Source: Granulicella arctica (GTDB lineage: Bacteria; Acidobacteriota; Terriglobia; Terriglobales; Acidobacteriaceae). Taken from it: DNA of 64,000 nucleotides. Below are positions 35,858-46,300 of the stretch, piece by piece (positions within the stretch are counted from its first letter, which is position 1; each line of letters starts with the position of its first letter). The translations under genes were made by a program, and so were the position numbers. Under the pieces are notes generated by a model, which was not told the DNA's origin, ran no database searches, and worked only from the letters and a program-made list of their open reading frames with translations. The stretch lies in NCBI RefSeq assembly GCF_025685605.1, contig NZ_JAGTUT010000001.1, positions 4,402,001 to 4,466,000 on the forward strand, read 5' to 3'.

Positions 35858-38800
35858 TTAGAACTCGAACCGTCCCACGAACTGAATCGTTCGTGGAGAA
35901 CTCACCGCTCCGTTCCACTTACCGAACGAATTTCCGGAAGCAGCTACATCGGTAACGAACGCATAACCCGGGCCACCATTGCTGCTGCCCTGGCTAATGA
36001 AGTAGTGATTGTTGAAGGCATTGAAGAAGTTCGACTCAAACCTCAAGTTCAATCTCTCGGTAATGTGAGTGTTCTTCGTAAACGCTATATCCAGGTTCCT
36101 ATAGCTTGGACCGTAGATGGTTGAGACTGCCTTCCCCAGACCGGTATAGCCGAAGGAAGAGAAGTCATGCTCAAAGGCATTGGGGTTGATGAGCTGACCG
36201 TTATCCGTAACCGGGTTGAAGCTGTTCCGGCCATGCAACAGTGCCGGTTGGCCAGACAGGACTCCGGGAATGCAGTTCTCGCGGAACTGCGGAACCAGCG
36301 TACTGGTTGTGCAGGCCGAAGAGTAGAAGGAGAAGGGAATACCGTACTCGTAGCGAAAGATGGGGCTTGTCTGCCAGCCGCCAACCAGCGAATTGAGCAG
36401 GCCCGCCGAGTTGAGAAAGCGCTCGTTATGACCGAAGGGCAAGTTATAGACGACCGCAACCGATCCTGTTGCAGGGACGTTATCCGGAGCGATGGCATAC
36501 GCGCGAGCCTCGTCGTAAGGCGAGAAGGATCCGCTGTTGCCGCCTGCGCCGAGCCCGGCGTTTGCACCGGATTGAGTGTTGTTCGAGGCATCCGTGAACA
36601 TCTTCTGGAGCGTCAAGGAACCAAGAATGTACAAATGACCCTGGAACCGTCGTTCTACCTTCGCCTGGAACGAGTTATAAATCGAGTTTCCATGCTGCTC
36701 GTTCAGCCCGCCCAGCGTGCCGCAATACTGCGGGAATGGTAGAAGAGCCTGAGCGATCGTAGGCGCGCAACCGGTCATCTGAGCGTCCCAGTTGATGTAC
36801 GGCTGAGAGATCCCGTGGGCCGCGAAGGCTGCCGGGCCGCCCGCATCGTTGTAGTTGATCGCCAGCGCGCTGCCGAGTGCCGCAAAAGTTGGATTGAAGG
36901 GATTCAGCACATTGATGGGGTTCAGCGCGGAGGGCAGGTGCGTACCCTTCGTGCCGACGTACGAGACGCTGAGCAGCGTGTTGCTAGGAAGCTGACGCTC
37001 GACCGTCAGGTTCCACTGCGATGAGTAGGGCCTTCTGTTTCCGTCCAGAGGACGGTAGAGCGAAGGTGTCTGACCATTATCGAAGCCGGAGGATATATCT
37101 TTCGTGACGCCAACCTGGCTCTGCGCGATACCCGTACCTAGATAGATCGCTGGTGTCCGGAAGTTGCCAACCGACGACTCATTCAGGGTCAGGTTCTTAT
37201 TGAAGCCGTCCTGTGCGAGACCACCGCCCCAGCCAGGATAGAATGCCTGGCCAAAATAAATTCCATAGCCGGCACGGACAACCGTCTTATCGTCGATCGT
37301 ATATGCCAGGCCAAAGCGCGGTGCGAAGCCTTTCTTGAAGGCGATCTCAGGATAGCGAGCACCATAGCTTGCTGCACCGAATCCAGTTCCCGCGAAGGCG
37401 AGCCGGCCTGGAAGTTCTGATCCAGAGGCGGTTATGGCATCTGGATTGCCGCCGATCGGATCGATGAAGGAAAGGTTGTCGTGCTTGTCTACAAATGGGC
37501 TGATGTAGTCCCAACGCAGGCCGTAGGTGGCAGTAAGCTTTGGACTCACGCGCCATGCGTCACCAATATGAACTGCCCAGCCCGTCTGCCGAGGATACTT
37601 TGCCGCGATATTCAGGTAGCCTACGTTGGCGCTTGCGGTTGCACCGAGATAGAAGCTGGCGACAGCATCTCCGGGGCACGATGAGTTAGCGCAGCCTGAG
37701 TTGCCGGTGGTGTCTGGCTGGAAGTTGAAGGTGCCGCCCTGGTTGCCAGAGCTATGAATGCTCATGCCAGCCAGTTTGTATTCGACGCCTGCACTGATCG
37801 TATGCTTGCCCCGGATCAAGGTAGCGACATCGTTGACTGCCCACGTTCCACGGGTCGTCAGGTTGGCAGCCGAGTTCGGTCCGGCGTTGTTGCCGAGTTG
37901 GCTATACCCTCCGCCAAAGGTCATCTCGGGCAGGTAGGTGGTGTCGGCTACTCCTGCAACGGAGGGCAGCGCAGCTTTACCGTTGAGCGCGAAGTAGCCT
38001 TCGTTGCGGCTCAGGTAGCCGACGGTGGCGTGATTGGTCAGGAAGCTGGAGAAGTTGTGCTCCCAGTTGAGGCGCTGGATCGGAGCATTCTCGGGGCTGG
38101 CAGGCGATGCGGTTGAGAGCGCTACCGGCAGATCGCTCTGTGCGTTTACGCCGGTGTACTGCCACCAGAAGGTGTAATAGAAATGATCTTTGGCGCCGGC
38201 GTTGACGTCGACTCGCCAGAAATAAACGTTCTCACTATTCGTCAGCGAACCCTGACCGGAGTGGGGGATGAAGTAGTTGTTAAGCTGACCTCCGTTGGTC
38301 GGAGTGGGAAGCGCCGCGAGAAATGCTTTGGCGATCGGGTCCTCGAAGGCCGGGTTGATCACATTTCCTGGAATCGCCGTGCCTGCCAACGCGCCATACT
38401 TGGTCGGGTCATTCGGGTAGTAGAGCTGGCTCCCGACGGAGCCGAAGTTACCAGCCCGCTCTGCTATCGGGGCGACCGATAGTGTTGCTGAGTTTGCAGA
38501 GCCGTGGTCCTGAAAGCCTTCCCAGTTGAAGTAGAAGTAACCCTTCACGCGGTCGTTCGCATCGTGGTACTTCGGAATCCAGATCGGACCGCCAATATTT
38601 GCACCGAAGTCGTTCTCTTTATCAGCGGGCTTCGACGCGGCGCCGTACTGCGATGCGTTGAAGAAATCGTTGCGCAGATACTCGTAGGCCGCGCCATGAA
38701 ACCGCTCGCCGCCGCTCTTGGTTTGGACGATCAACTGGCCTGACGTGGAGTTTCCATACTGGGGGTCGTAGTTCGAAGCGAGGATCTTGACCTCGCTGGT

Positions 38801-39451
38801 GATATCCGGAGACATGCCGAAGTCGGTCTGCAGTGCCACCATGCCGCTCTGGTTCATATAACCCTCAGAGGCAGTAGCACCATCGACCAACGCTTCGTCT
38901 CCTGTCACAATGCCGCCATTGGTGCGGGAGTTGTAAGCGTTACCGCCACCACCCGTGCTAACGCCGGGCATCAGGATGGCAACCGTTACCGAGGATCGGG
39001 GTGCACCCGAGACGACAAGGGGAAAGTCCTGTAGTGTTTCAGGACTTACGCCGCCACCCAGGGTAGCGTTGTCGTAATTGATAAGCGAAGCGTCGCCATT
39101 CACAGTAACGGTCTGGGTTGACTGGCCCACCGACAGCGGGATCGTGACCCGGGCAGACTGATTGACGGCGAGTTGAATGCCGGTCCGTCGCTCCGACTTA
39201 AAGTTGGGTGACGTTATATCCAGGTCGTAGAGACCAGGGGTCAGGTTGCGGAAGTTGTACTCTCCACTGGCGTCCGACTCGAAGTTCTGCTGAAATCCTG
39301 TCGCTCGATTGGTTAGCGTGAGCTTGGCGCCGGGTATCGCGGCGCCACTTGGATCGGTGACCACTCCGCCGAGCGAGGCGTTTGTGTCCTGTGCGAATCC
39401 TCGCGGATTAAGTGTCGGTAGAAGGACACCGAAGAACAAGATGAAAGGCAC
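35858..39451 (-). CDS. TonB-dependent receptor, Oar-like
   Basis: A 1197-residue outer-membrane receptor. The hydrophobic signal segment (FILFFGVLLPTL) is followed by a carboxypeptidase-regulatory-like domain (ASLGGVVTDPSGAAIPGAKL to about residue 110), a plug (about 120-240, ending GQLIVQTKSGGERFHG) and a long barrel ending VGRFEF. The GTG at 39451 leaves a signal peptide without the usual basic residues. Eight codons' worth upstream, in another phase, an ATG at 39480 has a strong GGGGGAT ribosome-binding site and encodes MRRRLLNAG, just such a basic leader, so a one-base frameshift at 39452-39460 is likely. A palindromic operator-like sequence lies in the divergent promoter region shared with the CRTAC1 gene. 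Confidence 0.92.
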   Translation of the reverse strand: MPFILFFGVLLPTLNPRGFAQDTNASLGGVVTDPSGAAIPGAKLTLTNRATGFQQNFESDASGEYNFRNLTPGLYDLDITSPNFKSERRTGIQLAVNQSARVTIPLSVGQSTQTVTVNGDASLINYDNATLGGGVSPETLQDFPLVVSGAPRSSVTVAILMPGVSTGGGGNAYNSRTNGGIVTGDEALVDGATASEGYMNQSGMVALQTDFGMSPDITSEVKILASNYDPQYGNSTSGQLIVQTKSGGERFHGAAYEYLRNDFFNASQYGAASKPADKENDFGANIGGPIWIPKYHDANDRVKGYFYFNWEGFQDHGSANSATLSVAPIAERAGNFGSVGSQLYYPNDPTKYGALAGTAIPGNVINPAFEDPIAKAFLAALPTPTNGGQLNNYFIPHSGQGSLTNSENVYFWRVDVNAGAKDHFYYTFWWQYTGVNAQSDLPVALSTASPASPENAPIQRLNWEHNFSSFLTNHATVGYLSRNEGYFALNGKAALPSVAGVADTTYLPEMTFGGGYSQLGNNAGPNSAANLTTRGTWAVNDVATLIRGKHTISAGVEYKLAGMSIHSSGNQGGTFNFQPDTTGNSGCANSSCPGDAVASFYLGATASANVGYLNIAAKYPRQTGWAVHIGDAWRVSPKLTATYGLRWDYISPFVDKHDNLSFIDPIGGNPDAITASGSELPGRLAFAGTGFGAASYGARYPEIAFKKGFAPRFGLAYTIDDKTVVRAGYGIYFGQAFYPGWGGGLAQDGFNKNLTLNESSVGNFRTPAIYLGTGIAQSQVGVTKDISSGFDNGQTPSLYRPLDGNRRPYSSQWNLTVERQLPSNTLLSVSYVGTKGTHLPSALNPINVLNPFNPTFAALGSALAINYNDAGGPAAFAAHGISQPYINWDAQMTGCAPTIAQALLPFPQYCGTLGGLNEQHGNSIYNSFQAKVERRFQGHLYILGSLTLQKMFTDASNNTQSGANAGLGAGGNSGSFSPYDEARAYAIAPDNVPATGSVAVVYNLPFGHNERFLNSAGLLNSLVGGWQTSPIFRYEYGIPFSFYSSACTTSTLVPQFRENCIPGVLSGQPALLHGRNSFNPVTDNGQLINPNAFEHDFSSFGYTGLGKAVSTIYGPSYRNLDIAFTKNTHITERLNLRFESNFFNAFNNHYFISQGSSNGGPGYAFVTDVAASGNSFGKWNGAVSSPRTIQFVGRFEF

Positions 39452-39720
39452 ATTCCTGCGTTCAAAAGTCTGCGTCGCATTCGATCCCCCAATTTACTGC
39501 CTATCGCTTTTTGCTATCTGTCGCAACTGGCTGCGTTGCTTGATTCTGCCGCTTGATCCTATTCGTCGAAGGTCGGACTGCCCAGTTACTTTGCGCTCGA
39601 ATGAACGAAAACACATAGCTCTGTTTGGCAACGTTTACATTGACTTTGGAAGAACATACGCAATCTACCCATAAGCTGTAGGTATGTCAACTTGTTAAAA
39701 CACTTTGCAAGAAAGATAAG

Positions 39721-39744
39721 GTTACCGGTAACTTTCCGGTAACT
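39721..39744. promoter_or_regulatory. Operator-like palindrome with a one-turn repeat
   Basis: GTTACCGGTAAC at 39721-39732 is a perfect 12-base palindrome. The half CCGGTAACT recurs 11 bases downstream (39736-39744), about one helical turn away. This is the kind of site bound by LacI-type sugar regulators upstream of TonB-dependent receptors; a LacI gene lies 8 kb away, but the link is inference. Confidence 0.5.
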
Positions 39745-39797
39745 GAGCAGTCCCTCCCCTCTGCCTTGCTGTCCGTCTCTACATGGGGAATGCCGTG

Positions 39798-39803
39798 TAA
39801 ACT
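39798..39803 (+). promoter_or_regulatory. -10-like box TAAACT placed for leaderless mRNA
   Basis: TAAACT ends exactly six bases before ATG 39810, with TAGCCG between and no ribosome-binding site. It is identical in sequence and spacing to the box before nadE. Confidence 0.52.
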
Positions 39804-39809
39804 TAGCCG

Positions 39810-41519
39810 ATGCACCGACCCAGCAGACGAGAGTTCGTTTCCGCTCTAGCGGCGACGGTGCCTCTTGCCGCTCTACGTAGAATGTTTCCCGCCACGATCG
39901 CTCCACCGGTCAAGTCGTCGATTACAGCTCTCTTCGAACCGGTTCTCCCAGCGCAATCGGGCATCATCTGGTCCCATGTCAACGGCCGGTCTCCGGCGTA
40001 CTATCTGCCTGAGACAACCGGGGCCGGATGCGCTTTTCTCGACTACGACAACGACGGCTGGATGGACATTTTCCTCGTCAACAGCGGCGCATGTGATTTC
40101 TTCACACCGGCCAAGCCACTTCGTAACGCGCTTTATCGCAATAATAGGGACGGTACCTTTACGGATGTAACCCTGAAGGCAGGAGTGGCTGATGCTGGCT
40201 ACGGGATGGGTGCAGCCGTTGGTGACTATAACAACGACGGTTTGCCCGATTTGTTCGTGACCAGTTACAACCGTTCGATCCTCTACCGAAATAATGGGGA
40301 TGGCACATTCACCGACGTAACTCTGAAGTCCGGCATCAGCACGCCTGGCTGGGCGTCGAGCGCGGTCTGGTTCGACTACGACAACGACGGACGTCTCGAC
40401 CTCTTCGTCTGTCGCTTCGTGGAATTCGATAAGGGGTCCAACAAGTTCTGCGGCAACGAAGGTACAGGCGAGCGTCACTACTGCATACCGCGTATCTATC
40501 CACCGACGCATAGCTGGCTCTTCCACAACAATGGCGACGGTACCTTTACGGACGTATCCGCCGCGACGGGAATTAACGCGAAGGCAGGCAAGGCCTGGGG
40601 GGTTGTGGCCACCGACATCAATAACGATGGCCACATGGACCTCTTCGTCGCCAACGATACCGTGGCTAACTTCCTCTGGATGAACCACCAGGGAAAGTTC
40701 AAGGACGAGGGTCTCGAAGGTGGAGTAGCCTACAGCTCCGACGGGCATCCAAGGTCCGGCATGGGCGTCGATGCAGCCGACCTCGACCAGGACGGATGGC
40801 AGGACCTGACCGTCACCAACGTCGACCAGGAGATGTACTCCGTCTATCACAACAATAAGGACGGCACCTTCGACGACCTCTCGCCCATGAACGGTATCGG
40901 GGCTGCGACCCGGTCCATGAGCGGATGGGGCCTTCGCTTCTTCGACTACGACAACGACGGCAACCTCGACCTCTTCATTGCCAACGGCCATCCCGACGAT
41001 CAGATCGAGGTCCACTCCGGCAGCGTCACCTACCGTGAGCCATTGCTCCTCTTTCACAACGATGGAGTGACCCTTAAAAACATCAGTGCTTCAGCAGGGC
41101 CGATCTTTCGCGAGTCGCTCGCCGCTCGTGGACTGGCACTGGGTGACTTCGACAATGACGGAGCCGTGGACGTCCTGATCTCGACGAATAACGGCGCACC
41201 CTTGCTGCTTAAAAATCTGGCGGCCAAAGGCAATCATTGGCTCGGGCTAAAGCTCGTAGGGCGCAAGGCCAACGTCGATGCCATCGGCGCCCAGGTAACG
41301 TGGAAGGCTGGCACGCTGAGGCGATCGAGGCTCAAGTCGGCTGGTGGAAGTTATCTCAGCAGCCACGATCCTCGCATGGTTCTCGGCATCGGCACACATA
41401 CAAAGCTGGATCAGCTTGAGATTCGCTGGCCTGCTCCAAGCACCCGCGTCGACACCTTCACGGAACTTCCCATCGATCGCTACATCACCATCATCGAAGA
41501 AGAGGGAATCGTTCGTTGA
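39810..41519 (+). CDS. CRTAC1-family FG-GAP/ASPIC repeat protein
   Basis: A 569-residue exported protein with a Tat-type leader (SRREFVSALAATVPLAAL, residues 5-22). The body is a beta-propeller of FG-GAP repeats with calcium loops such as DYDNDGWMDIF, DYNNDGLPDLF, DYDNDGRLDLF and DINNDGHMDLF. The C-terminus carries an UnbV/ASPIC domain (about 470-540, IGAQVTWKAG and QLEIRWPAPSTR). The family is very common in acidobacteria and planctomycetes and is thought to bind or process extracellular polymers, but no activity is established. It is divergent from a TonB-dependent receptor and convergent, 19 bases apart, with a DUF1080 gene. Confidence 0.92.
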   Translation: MHRPSRREFVSALAATVPLAALRRMFPATIAPPVKSSITALFEPVLPAQSGIIWSHVNGRSPAYYLPETTGAGCAFLDYDNDGWMDIFLVNSGACDFFTPAKPLRNALYRNNRDGTFTDVTLKAGVADAGYGMGAAVGDYNNDGLPDLFVTSYNRSILYRNNGDGTFTDVTLKSGISTPGWASSAVWFDYDNDGRLDLFVCRFVEFDKGSNKFCGNEGTGERHYCIPRIYPPTHSWLFHNNGDGTFTDVSAATGINAKAGKAWGVVATDINNDGHMDLFVANDTVANFLWMNHQGKFKDEGLEGGVAYSSDGHPRSGMGVDAADLDQDGWQDLTVTNVDQEMYSVYHNNKDGTFDDLSPMNGIGAATRSMSGWGLRFFDYDNDGNLDLFIANGHPDDQIEVHSGSVTYREPLLLFHNDGVTLKNISASAGPIFRESLAARGLALGDFDNDGAVDVLISTNNGAPLLLKNLAAKGNHWLGLKLVGRKANVDAIGAQVTWKAGTLRRSRLKSAGGSYLSSHDPRMVLGIGTHTKLDQLEIRWPAPSTRVDTFTELPIDRYITIIEEEGIVR

Positions 41520-41538
41520 TGTGGAGCGCGCAGAGCTC

Positions 41539-42399
41539 TTAGCTCGGCTTCAATGACTTGATCTCGACTCTACGGAACCAGATCTCGCCGAACTCAAGCT
41601 CGATGGCAATCTTTCCGCGAGAGAGCGGAAGGAACTTTCCTGCATTTTGTGGATCGGGATATTCCAGGTTGTATGCCGAATTGACGGTCCTTCCGTTAAC
41701 GATGTGAGCGGAACGGTTCCCTTGCCAGATAACCTCCACCGTGTTCCAGCCATCGAGAATCTCGAAGTTTCCGTCCTTGATCTTTCGGGAGTAGGCCGGC
41801 TCGGGTCTACCAGCATCTTGTTTCGGCGCTAAGGATGATGAAGGCGGAGTGGACCATCCGTTGGCGCCTAATGTCTCACCAAAAAGGCCGTTCGGATGAT
41901 CGTCCTGAACGCCCCGGGTCCCGACCATAAAGTAGTCGCCGACGTCACCCTCCTCAATCTGGCATTCGACGCAGGTCGGCCAGACCTTGTCTTCACCCAC
42001 GAGGCCATAGAGCATACCGTTATCACGCTTTGCGAACTCTCGCGGCGCAAAGCGCTTCATGCCCCACTTGTATTCAAGGCGAATATGAACATCTTCAAAC
42101 TCTTGGTTGGTCGCGAGATAGCCGGGCTCAGCAGGTTCGCCGCCCTCTTGATTTCCCATGATGTGGAGCATGCCCTCCTCCATCGTGACCATCTTGCGTT
42201 TCTCTGCAACGCCTTTGCCCGACCTCTGCAGCATTGTGTACCAGCCGCTGAGGTCGCGGCCGTTCAGGAGCGACATCCAGCCATCTGCGCCAGCTTTCGG
42301 TAGTGCGGTAGAGGCGGTTTGAGCCGAACTCTGTTGGTCTACGAGAAGTTGCCCCATGGCTGCTACTGAGCCAAGCTTCAAAAAGTGGCGACGATTCAT
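41539..42399 (-). CDS. DUF1080 (3-keto-disaccharide hydrolase) protein with Tat leader
   Basis: A 286-residue exported protein. The leader MNRRHFLKLGSVAAMGQLL is a Tat signal. The single domain is a concanavalin-like jelly roll of the DUF1080/PF06439 family (GWMSLLNGRDLSGWYTM, then RLEYKWGMKRF and WNTVEVIWQGNRSAHIVNGR). Characterised members hydrolyse 3-keto-glycosides produced by an oxidoreductase; no such oxidoreductase is in this window. ATG 42399 is chosen because AGGAG lies five bases upstream; ATG 42402 is the alternative, and the frame further upstream gives no signal peptide. The C-terminus ends EIKSLKPS. Confidence 0.88.
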   Translation of the reverse strand: MNRRHFLKLGSVAAMGQLLVDQQSSAQTASTALPKAGADGWMSLLNGRDLSGWYTMLQRSGKGVAEKRKMVTMEEGMLHIMGNQEGGEPAEPGYLATNQEFEDVHIRLEYKWGMKRFAPREFAKRDNGMLYGLVGEDKVWPTCVECQIEEGDVGDYFMVGTRGVQDDHPNGLFGETLGANGWSTPPSSSLAPKQDAGRPEPAYSRKIKDGNFEILDGWNTVEVIWQGNRSAHIVNGRTVNSAYNLEYPDPQNAGKFLPLSRGKIAIELEFGEIWFRRVEIKSLKPS

Positions 42400-42637
42400 C
42401 ATGTCTCCTGCGAAACGGGTAAGTTCCATCGCCGATTCTAAGGCCGCGTTCTTGTGACGACTACGGACCCAGCCAGACGAAGATAGCACTTTATACTCGT
42501 ATCTCTTTTAGAATCTTGTATTTGCGTATAACTCATTTAGAAGTCTATATTTGCGAGCAATTAGAGCAGGTAAGTAGCTCATTCTAAGTTGGTTGCGCTC
42601 AACATCTCAACCCGTTTTTTCGCCCCATGCTAAGCAA

Positions 42638-43036
42638 TCACCGCTCCCACACGCGCAGCGAGCATTCATACAAACTCATATTCACACGCTTGCCCTGAAA
42701 GCGCACCCCTTCCGATTCGAGCCGCAATCGCTGCTCGATAGCGGCTGAACCGGGAAGCTTGATCTCGCCTGATACACCGAGAACCCGATACCAGGGGAGC
42801 CGGTCGGGAGGATCTGTTCGCAGCAATCGAGCCACGGCACGGTGGTAGAGCGGATAGCCTGCCGCTGCAGCGACCTTTCCGTAGCTGCTTACCTTACCAG
42901 CCGGAATGGACAGAATGACCCGCCGGAACGCCTCATCCCGCAATTCATTCGCCCGCGCACCCTCGCGCAACATCCTGCGCTTCATCTTCGCAGTCGAAGG
43001 GGGAGGGTCAAACGGATTTGAAGAGCGTCGGGTCAT
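42638..43036 (-). CDS. Alkyltransferase-like (ATL) DNA repair protein
   Basis: A 132-residue relative of O6-methylguanine-DNA methyltransferase. The DNA-binding part has RVILSIPAGKVSSYGKVAAA and RAVARLLRT (the arginine-finger region). The active-site position reads PWYRVLG instead of PCHRV, so the alkyl-accepting Cys is replaced by Trp, as in ATL proteins. ATLs bind O6-alkylguanine and hand it to nucleotide-excision repair rather than reversing it. ATG 43036 is preceded by GAAGGA; the frame is open to 43072. About 30 N-terminal residues are a basic extension outside the domain. It is transcribed alone. Confidence 0.88.
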   Translation of the reverse strand: MTRRSSNPFDPPPSTAKMKRRMLREGARANELRDEAFRRVILSIPAGKVSSYGKVAAAAGYPLYHRAVARLLRTDPPDRLPWYRVLGVSGEIKLPGSAAIEQRLRLESEGVRFQGKRVNMSLYECSLRVWER

Positions 43037-43364
43037 AGCGTCCTTCAGAGCATGCTCAGTCCATTCGAGCACTTCTGTCTACGCCGTCCAGCTTGCGGCT
43101 GGATATGGCTGCGCATCAGCATGACGTGTCGTAAGTCTCTCAGTAGACCTACTTTGATGGAGAGAAAAGTTACGTACGTAGATGAACGCAGCGCACGTGG
43201 AGGTTACAAACGCGTGACAATTCAGAGCTCCTTCTGCTGTAAAGTTGAGACATCTTCCCTAAGAACTACGTAAGACCGGCTGCCGACCGCCGGTGGTTTC
43301 TTTCTCAACATTCGTGCTGCTTCGAGCAGCGCAACGCGAGGCAACTGTCATTCAGGAGACGTTA
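43037..43364. other. 328-base divergent region with palindrome and leader hairpin
   Basis: The spacer between the ATL gene (-) and a TonB-dependent receptor (+) contains the palindrome TACGTACGTA at 43171-43180, a further TACGTA at 43267-43272, and a terminator-like hairpin at 43275-43294. No gene is convincing. The palindrome may be an operator and the hairpin an attenuator for the receptor. Confidence 0.5.
43275..43306 (+). promoter_or_regulatory. Terminator-like hairpin in receptor leader
   Basis: ACCGGC pairs with GCCGGT around an eight-base loop, followed by a pyrimidine-rich run (GGTTTCTTTCTC). It lies about 60 bases upstream of the receptor start, so it could act as an attenuator; a chance hairpin is possible. 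Confidence 0.4.
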
Positions 43365-46300
43365 GTGAAGTCCATGTTCAAAGGTATGTTTCTCACCCTC
43401 GCACTGAGTTCTGGTTTTGGTGTGGCAATGGCGCAATCAACGGCAAGCGTCTCAGGTACGGTGACTGATTCCACCGGTGCTGTAGTGCCAAACGCAGTCG
43501 TGACCATCCATGGCAATGCGACAGGCGCTGAACGTAGCACGGTGAGCGATAGTGCCGGATCGTTTACCGCGCCTTCGCTGCAGCCGGGAAGCTACACGAT
43601 TGTGGTGACGGCTGCGGGGTTCAGCAAGTTTACGGCGCAGCAGGTGACGCTTGAGGTAAACGCGACCGCGACCGTGAATGCGAAGCTGGGGATCGAGAGC
43701 GCAGGCGAGACGGTGCAGGTAGAGAGCAAGGCGGCACCGATCGAGGCGCAGACCTCTACACTTGGGCAGGTTATCGATCGCGAGACGGTGCAGCAGATTC
43801 CGCTGAACGGACGCCACTTTCTCGATCTGACGAACCTAACGCCCGGCACGGTGATTCCGCCGGCAAATGGCAATCTGACAGCTCCCAGCCGCGGCCTTGG
43901 TGCGAACTCGTTCGATACGGCAGGGAACCGGGAGGATACGAACAACTTCCAGGTGAACGGCATCAACCTGAACGACATGACGCAGAACCAGATCACGTTC
44001 CAGCCGTCGATCAACACGACGTCAGAGTTCAAGATCATCAACTCGACCTTCAGCGCGGAGTATGGGCGCAGCTCAGGGTCGATTGTGAACGTATCGACGC
44101 GCTCGGGTACGAACCAGTTCCACGGCGAGGCGTTCGACTATCTCCGTAACAACTACTTCGACGCTCGTAACTTCTTCAACCGGAAAGGCCCTCTGGCTTC
44201 GAATCGGCAGAACCAATTGAATCGCCATAACTTTGGCGGTGCGCTGAGCGGACCGGTGTTCAAAGATCGCACGTTCTTCTTCCTGAGTTACGAGGGTCTG
44301 CGACAGAAGCAGGCGATTCTGCTGACAAGCAACGTCCCGACACTTGCGCAGCGCAACCTGTTTGCCACGAGCCAGGCAGGACCGGCGTGGGCGCAGATTA
44401 TCAGCACCTTGCCGGTTGGCGTTGAGAGCACTCAGAATGGCGTGACGACTGCGGTTGCGAGTGGGTCCTCGCCGGGACCGGTGAAGACGGACCAGTTCAG
44501 CGGTGATCTCTTCCACAACATCACGAAGGTCGACACGCTGCATCTGTATTACGCGTGGCAGCAGGACGCACGGACGGAGCCGAACCTGCAGGGCAATTCT
44601 GTGGCGGGATTTGGCGATCATCGCGGAGCGCATCGGCAGATTGGGACGATCAACGAGATTCACGTCTTCTCGCCAGCGGTGGTGAATGAGGCGCGCGTCG
44701 GGTTCAACCGAATTGCCATCTCGTTCAATGAGAACTTCCTCGGTCAATCGAGCACCTACGGAATCAACAATGGCGTGGCGCTGCCGCTGGGGCTTCCGCA
44801 GATCTCGGTGACGGATCTAAACCTGAACTTCGGCGGACCGAGCGGATTTCCGCAGGGCCGCTTTGTGACGACGGGTGTCTTCTCGGACACGCTGAACTAT
44901 ATCGTTGGAAAACACTCCTTCAAGTTCGGTGGAGAGTTTCGACGCTTTGAGGGGAACAACTTCTCGCAGACGGCCGGGACGATCAACTTCACAACGACGC
45001 CGAACTTCATCAACGGCCTTGCGAACACCTTCAGCGGCAACGCTTCGAACGTGGTGAGCCGGATCTTCGACAGTTCGGCTGCAGGATTTGTGCAGGATAG
45101 CTGGAAGATTACACCGCGCCTGATCGCAGAGCTTGGGCTGCGTTTTGAGTGGAACGGAACGTTTACCGAGGGAGCGAATCGCTTCGTCAACTTCCTCGCG
45201 GCAAGCAATACGTTGCAGCAGGTGAACCAACCGTACAACCAGAACTACAACTACGATCCGCGCGTCGGCTTTGTGTACGATCTGTTCGGCACGGGCAAGA
45301 CAGTGGTCCGCGGCGGCTTTGGCTTGCTGGCCGATCAGCCGAACGAGGGCGTTGCTTCAGGGCTCGCGGGTAATCCGCCGAACTCGACGCCGGTGAGCTT
45401 GACGGGCGGCGGACTGGATGTGCGAACGCTTTACTCGAAGGCTGCGGTGAGCGGACTTGCGCCGAGTGCGGTAAATCCAAACTATCGCAATGCTTATATG
45501 GAGTCGTTCAACCTGAATGTACAGCAGGATGTTGGCTTCGGAACGGTGCTCCAGGTTGGTTATATCGGATCGAATGGGCGGCATCTGCGTGTGCCGTTGA
45601 ACCTGAACCAATTCACGTATGCTCCGGGCTCGACGGTTGCAAATCGACCGTTCAAGACTTTGTCGGCGGCCAGCTTGATTCGCCCGGGTGCGGCCCTGGG
45701 GAACATTACGCAGATCAGCTACGCTTCGATGTCGAGCTACAACGCGCTTTGGGTCACGGCGCGGAAGTCGTTGCGCGGCGGTCTGGAATTGAACGCGAGT
45801 TACACCTTGTCGAAGTCGCTGGACGACAACTCGCTTTCGGGCAACGGGCTTCAGGACAGCACGAATCCTGCAAGCGATTATGGGCGTTCGGACTTTGACG
45901 CTCGTCATCACTTCGTGTTCAGCGGCGTCTGGACGTTGCCGTTCCACGGAAATCGATTGAAGGATGGCTGGCTGCTGGCGAATATTACGCAGGCACAGTC
46001 GGGCAATCCGCTGAACGTCGTGACTTCGAATACGACCTTCACGGGGAGTGGCAATATTCGGCCGACAGTGTTTGGAAAGTATTCGACGAGCCGTGGCGCC
46101 GTGCTTACAAATGGAAATATTCCATTCATCAACGCCACAGTTTGCGCTACGCCGAACGTTGCGGGATGCACCTTCTTGACGCAGGCCTTTGGATTTGGAA
46201 CGCTCGGAAGGAACTCGCTGGAAGGTCCGGACTTCTCGGATACGGATCTTTCGCTGCAGAAGACGACGAAGATTGCGGAGCGGGTAAACCTTGTTCTGCG

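Larger units (their letters stand above)
39452..39809. other. 358-base divergent control region
   Basis: The spacer between the receptor (-) and the CRTAC1 gene (+) is AT-richer than its surroundings. It contains the operator-like palindrome at 39721-39744, a TAAACT box at 39798, and, at the left edge, the probable true receptor start at 39480 (minus strand). No gene is seen in it. Confidence 0.6.
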
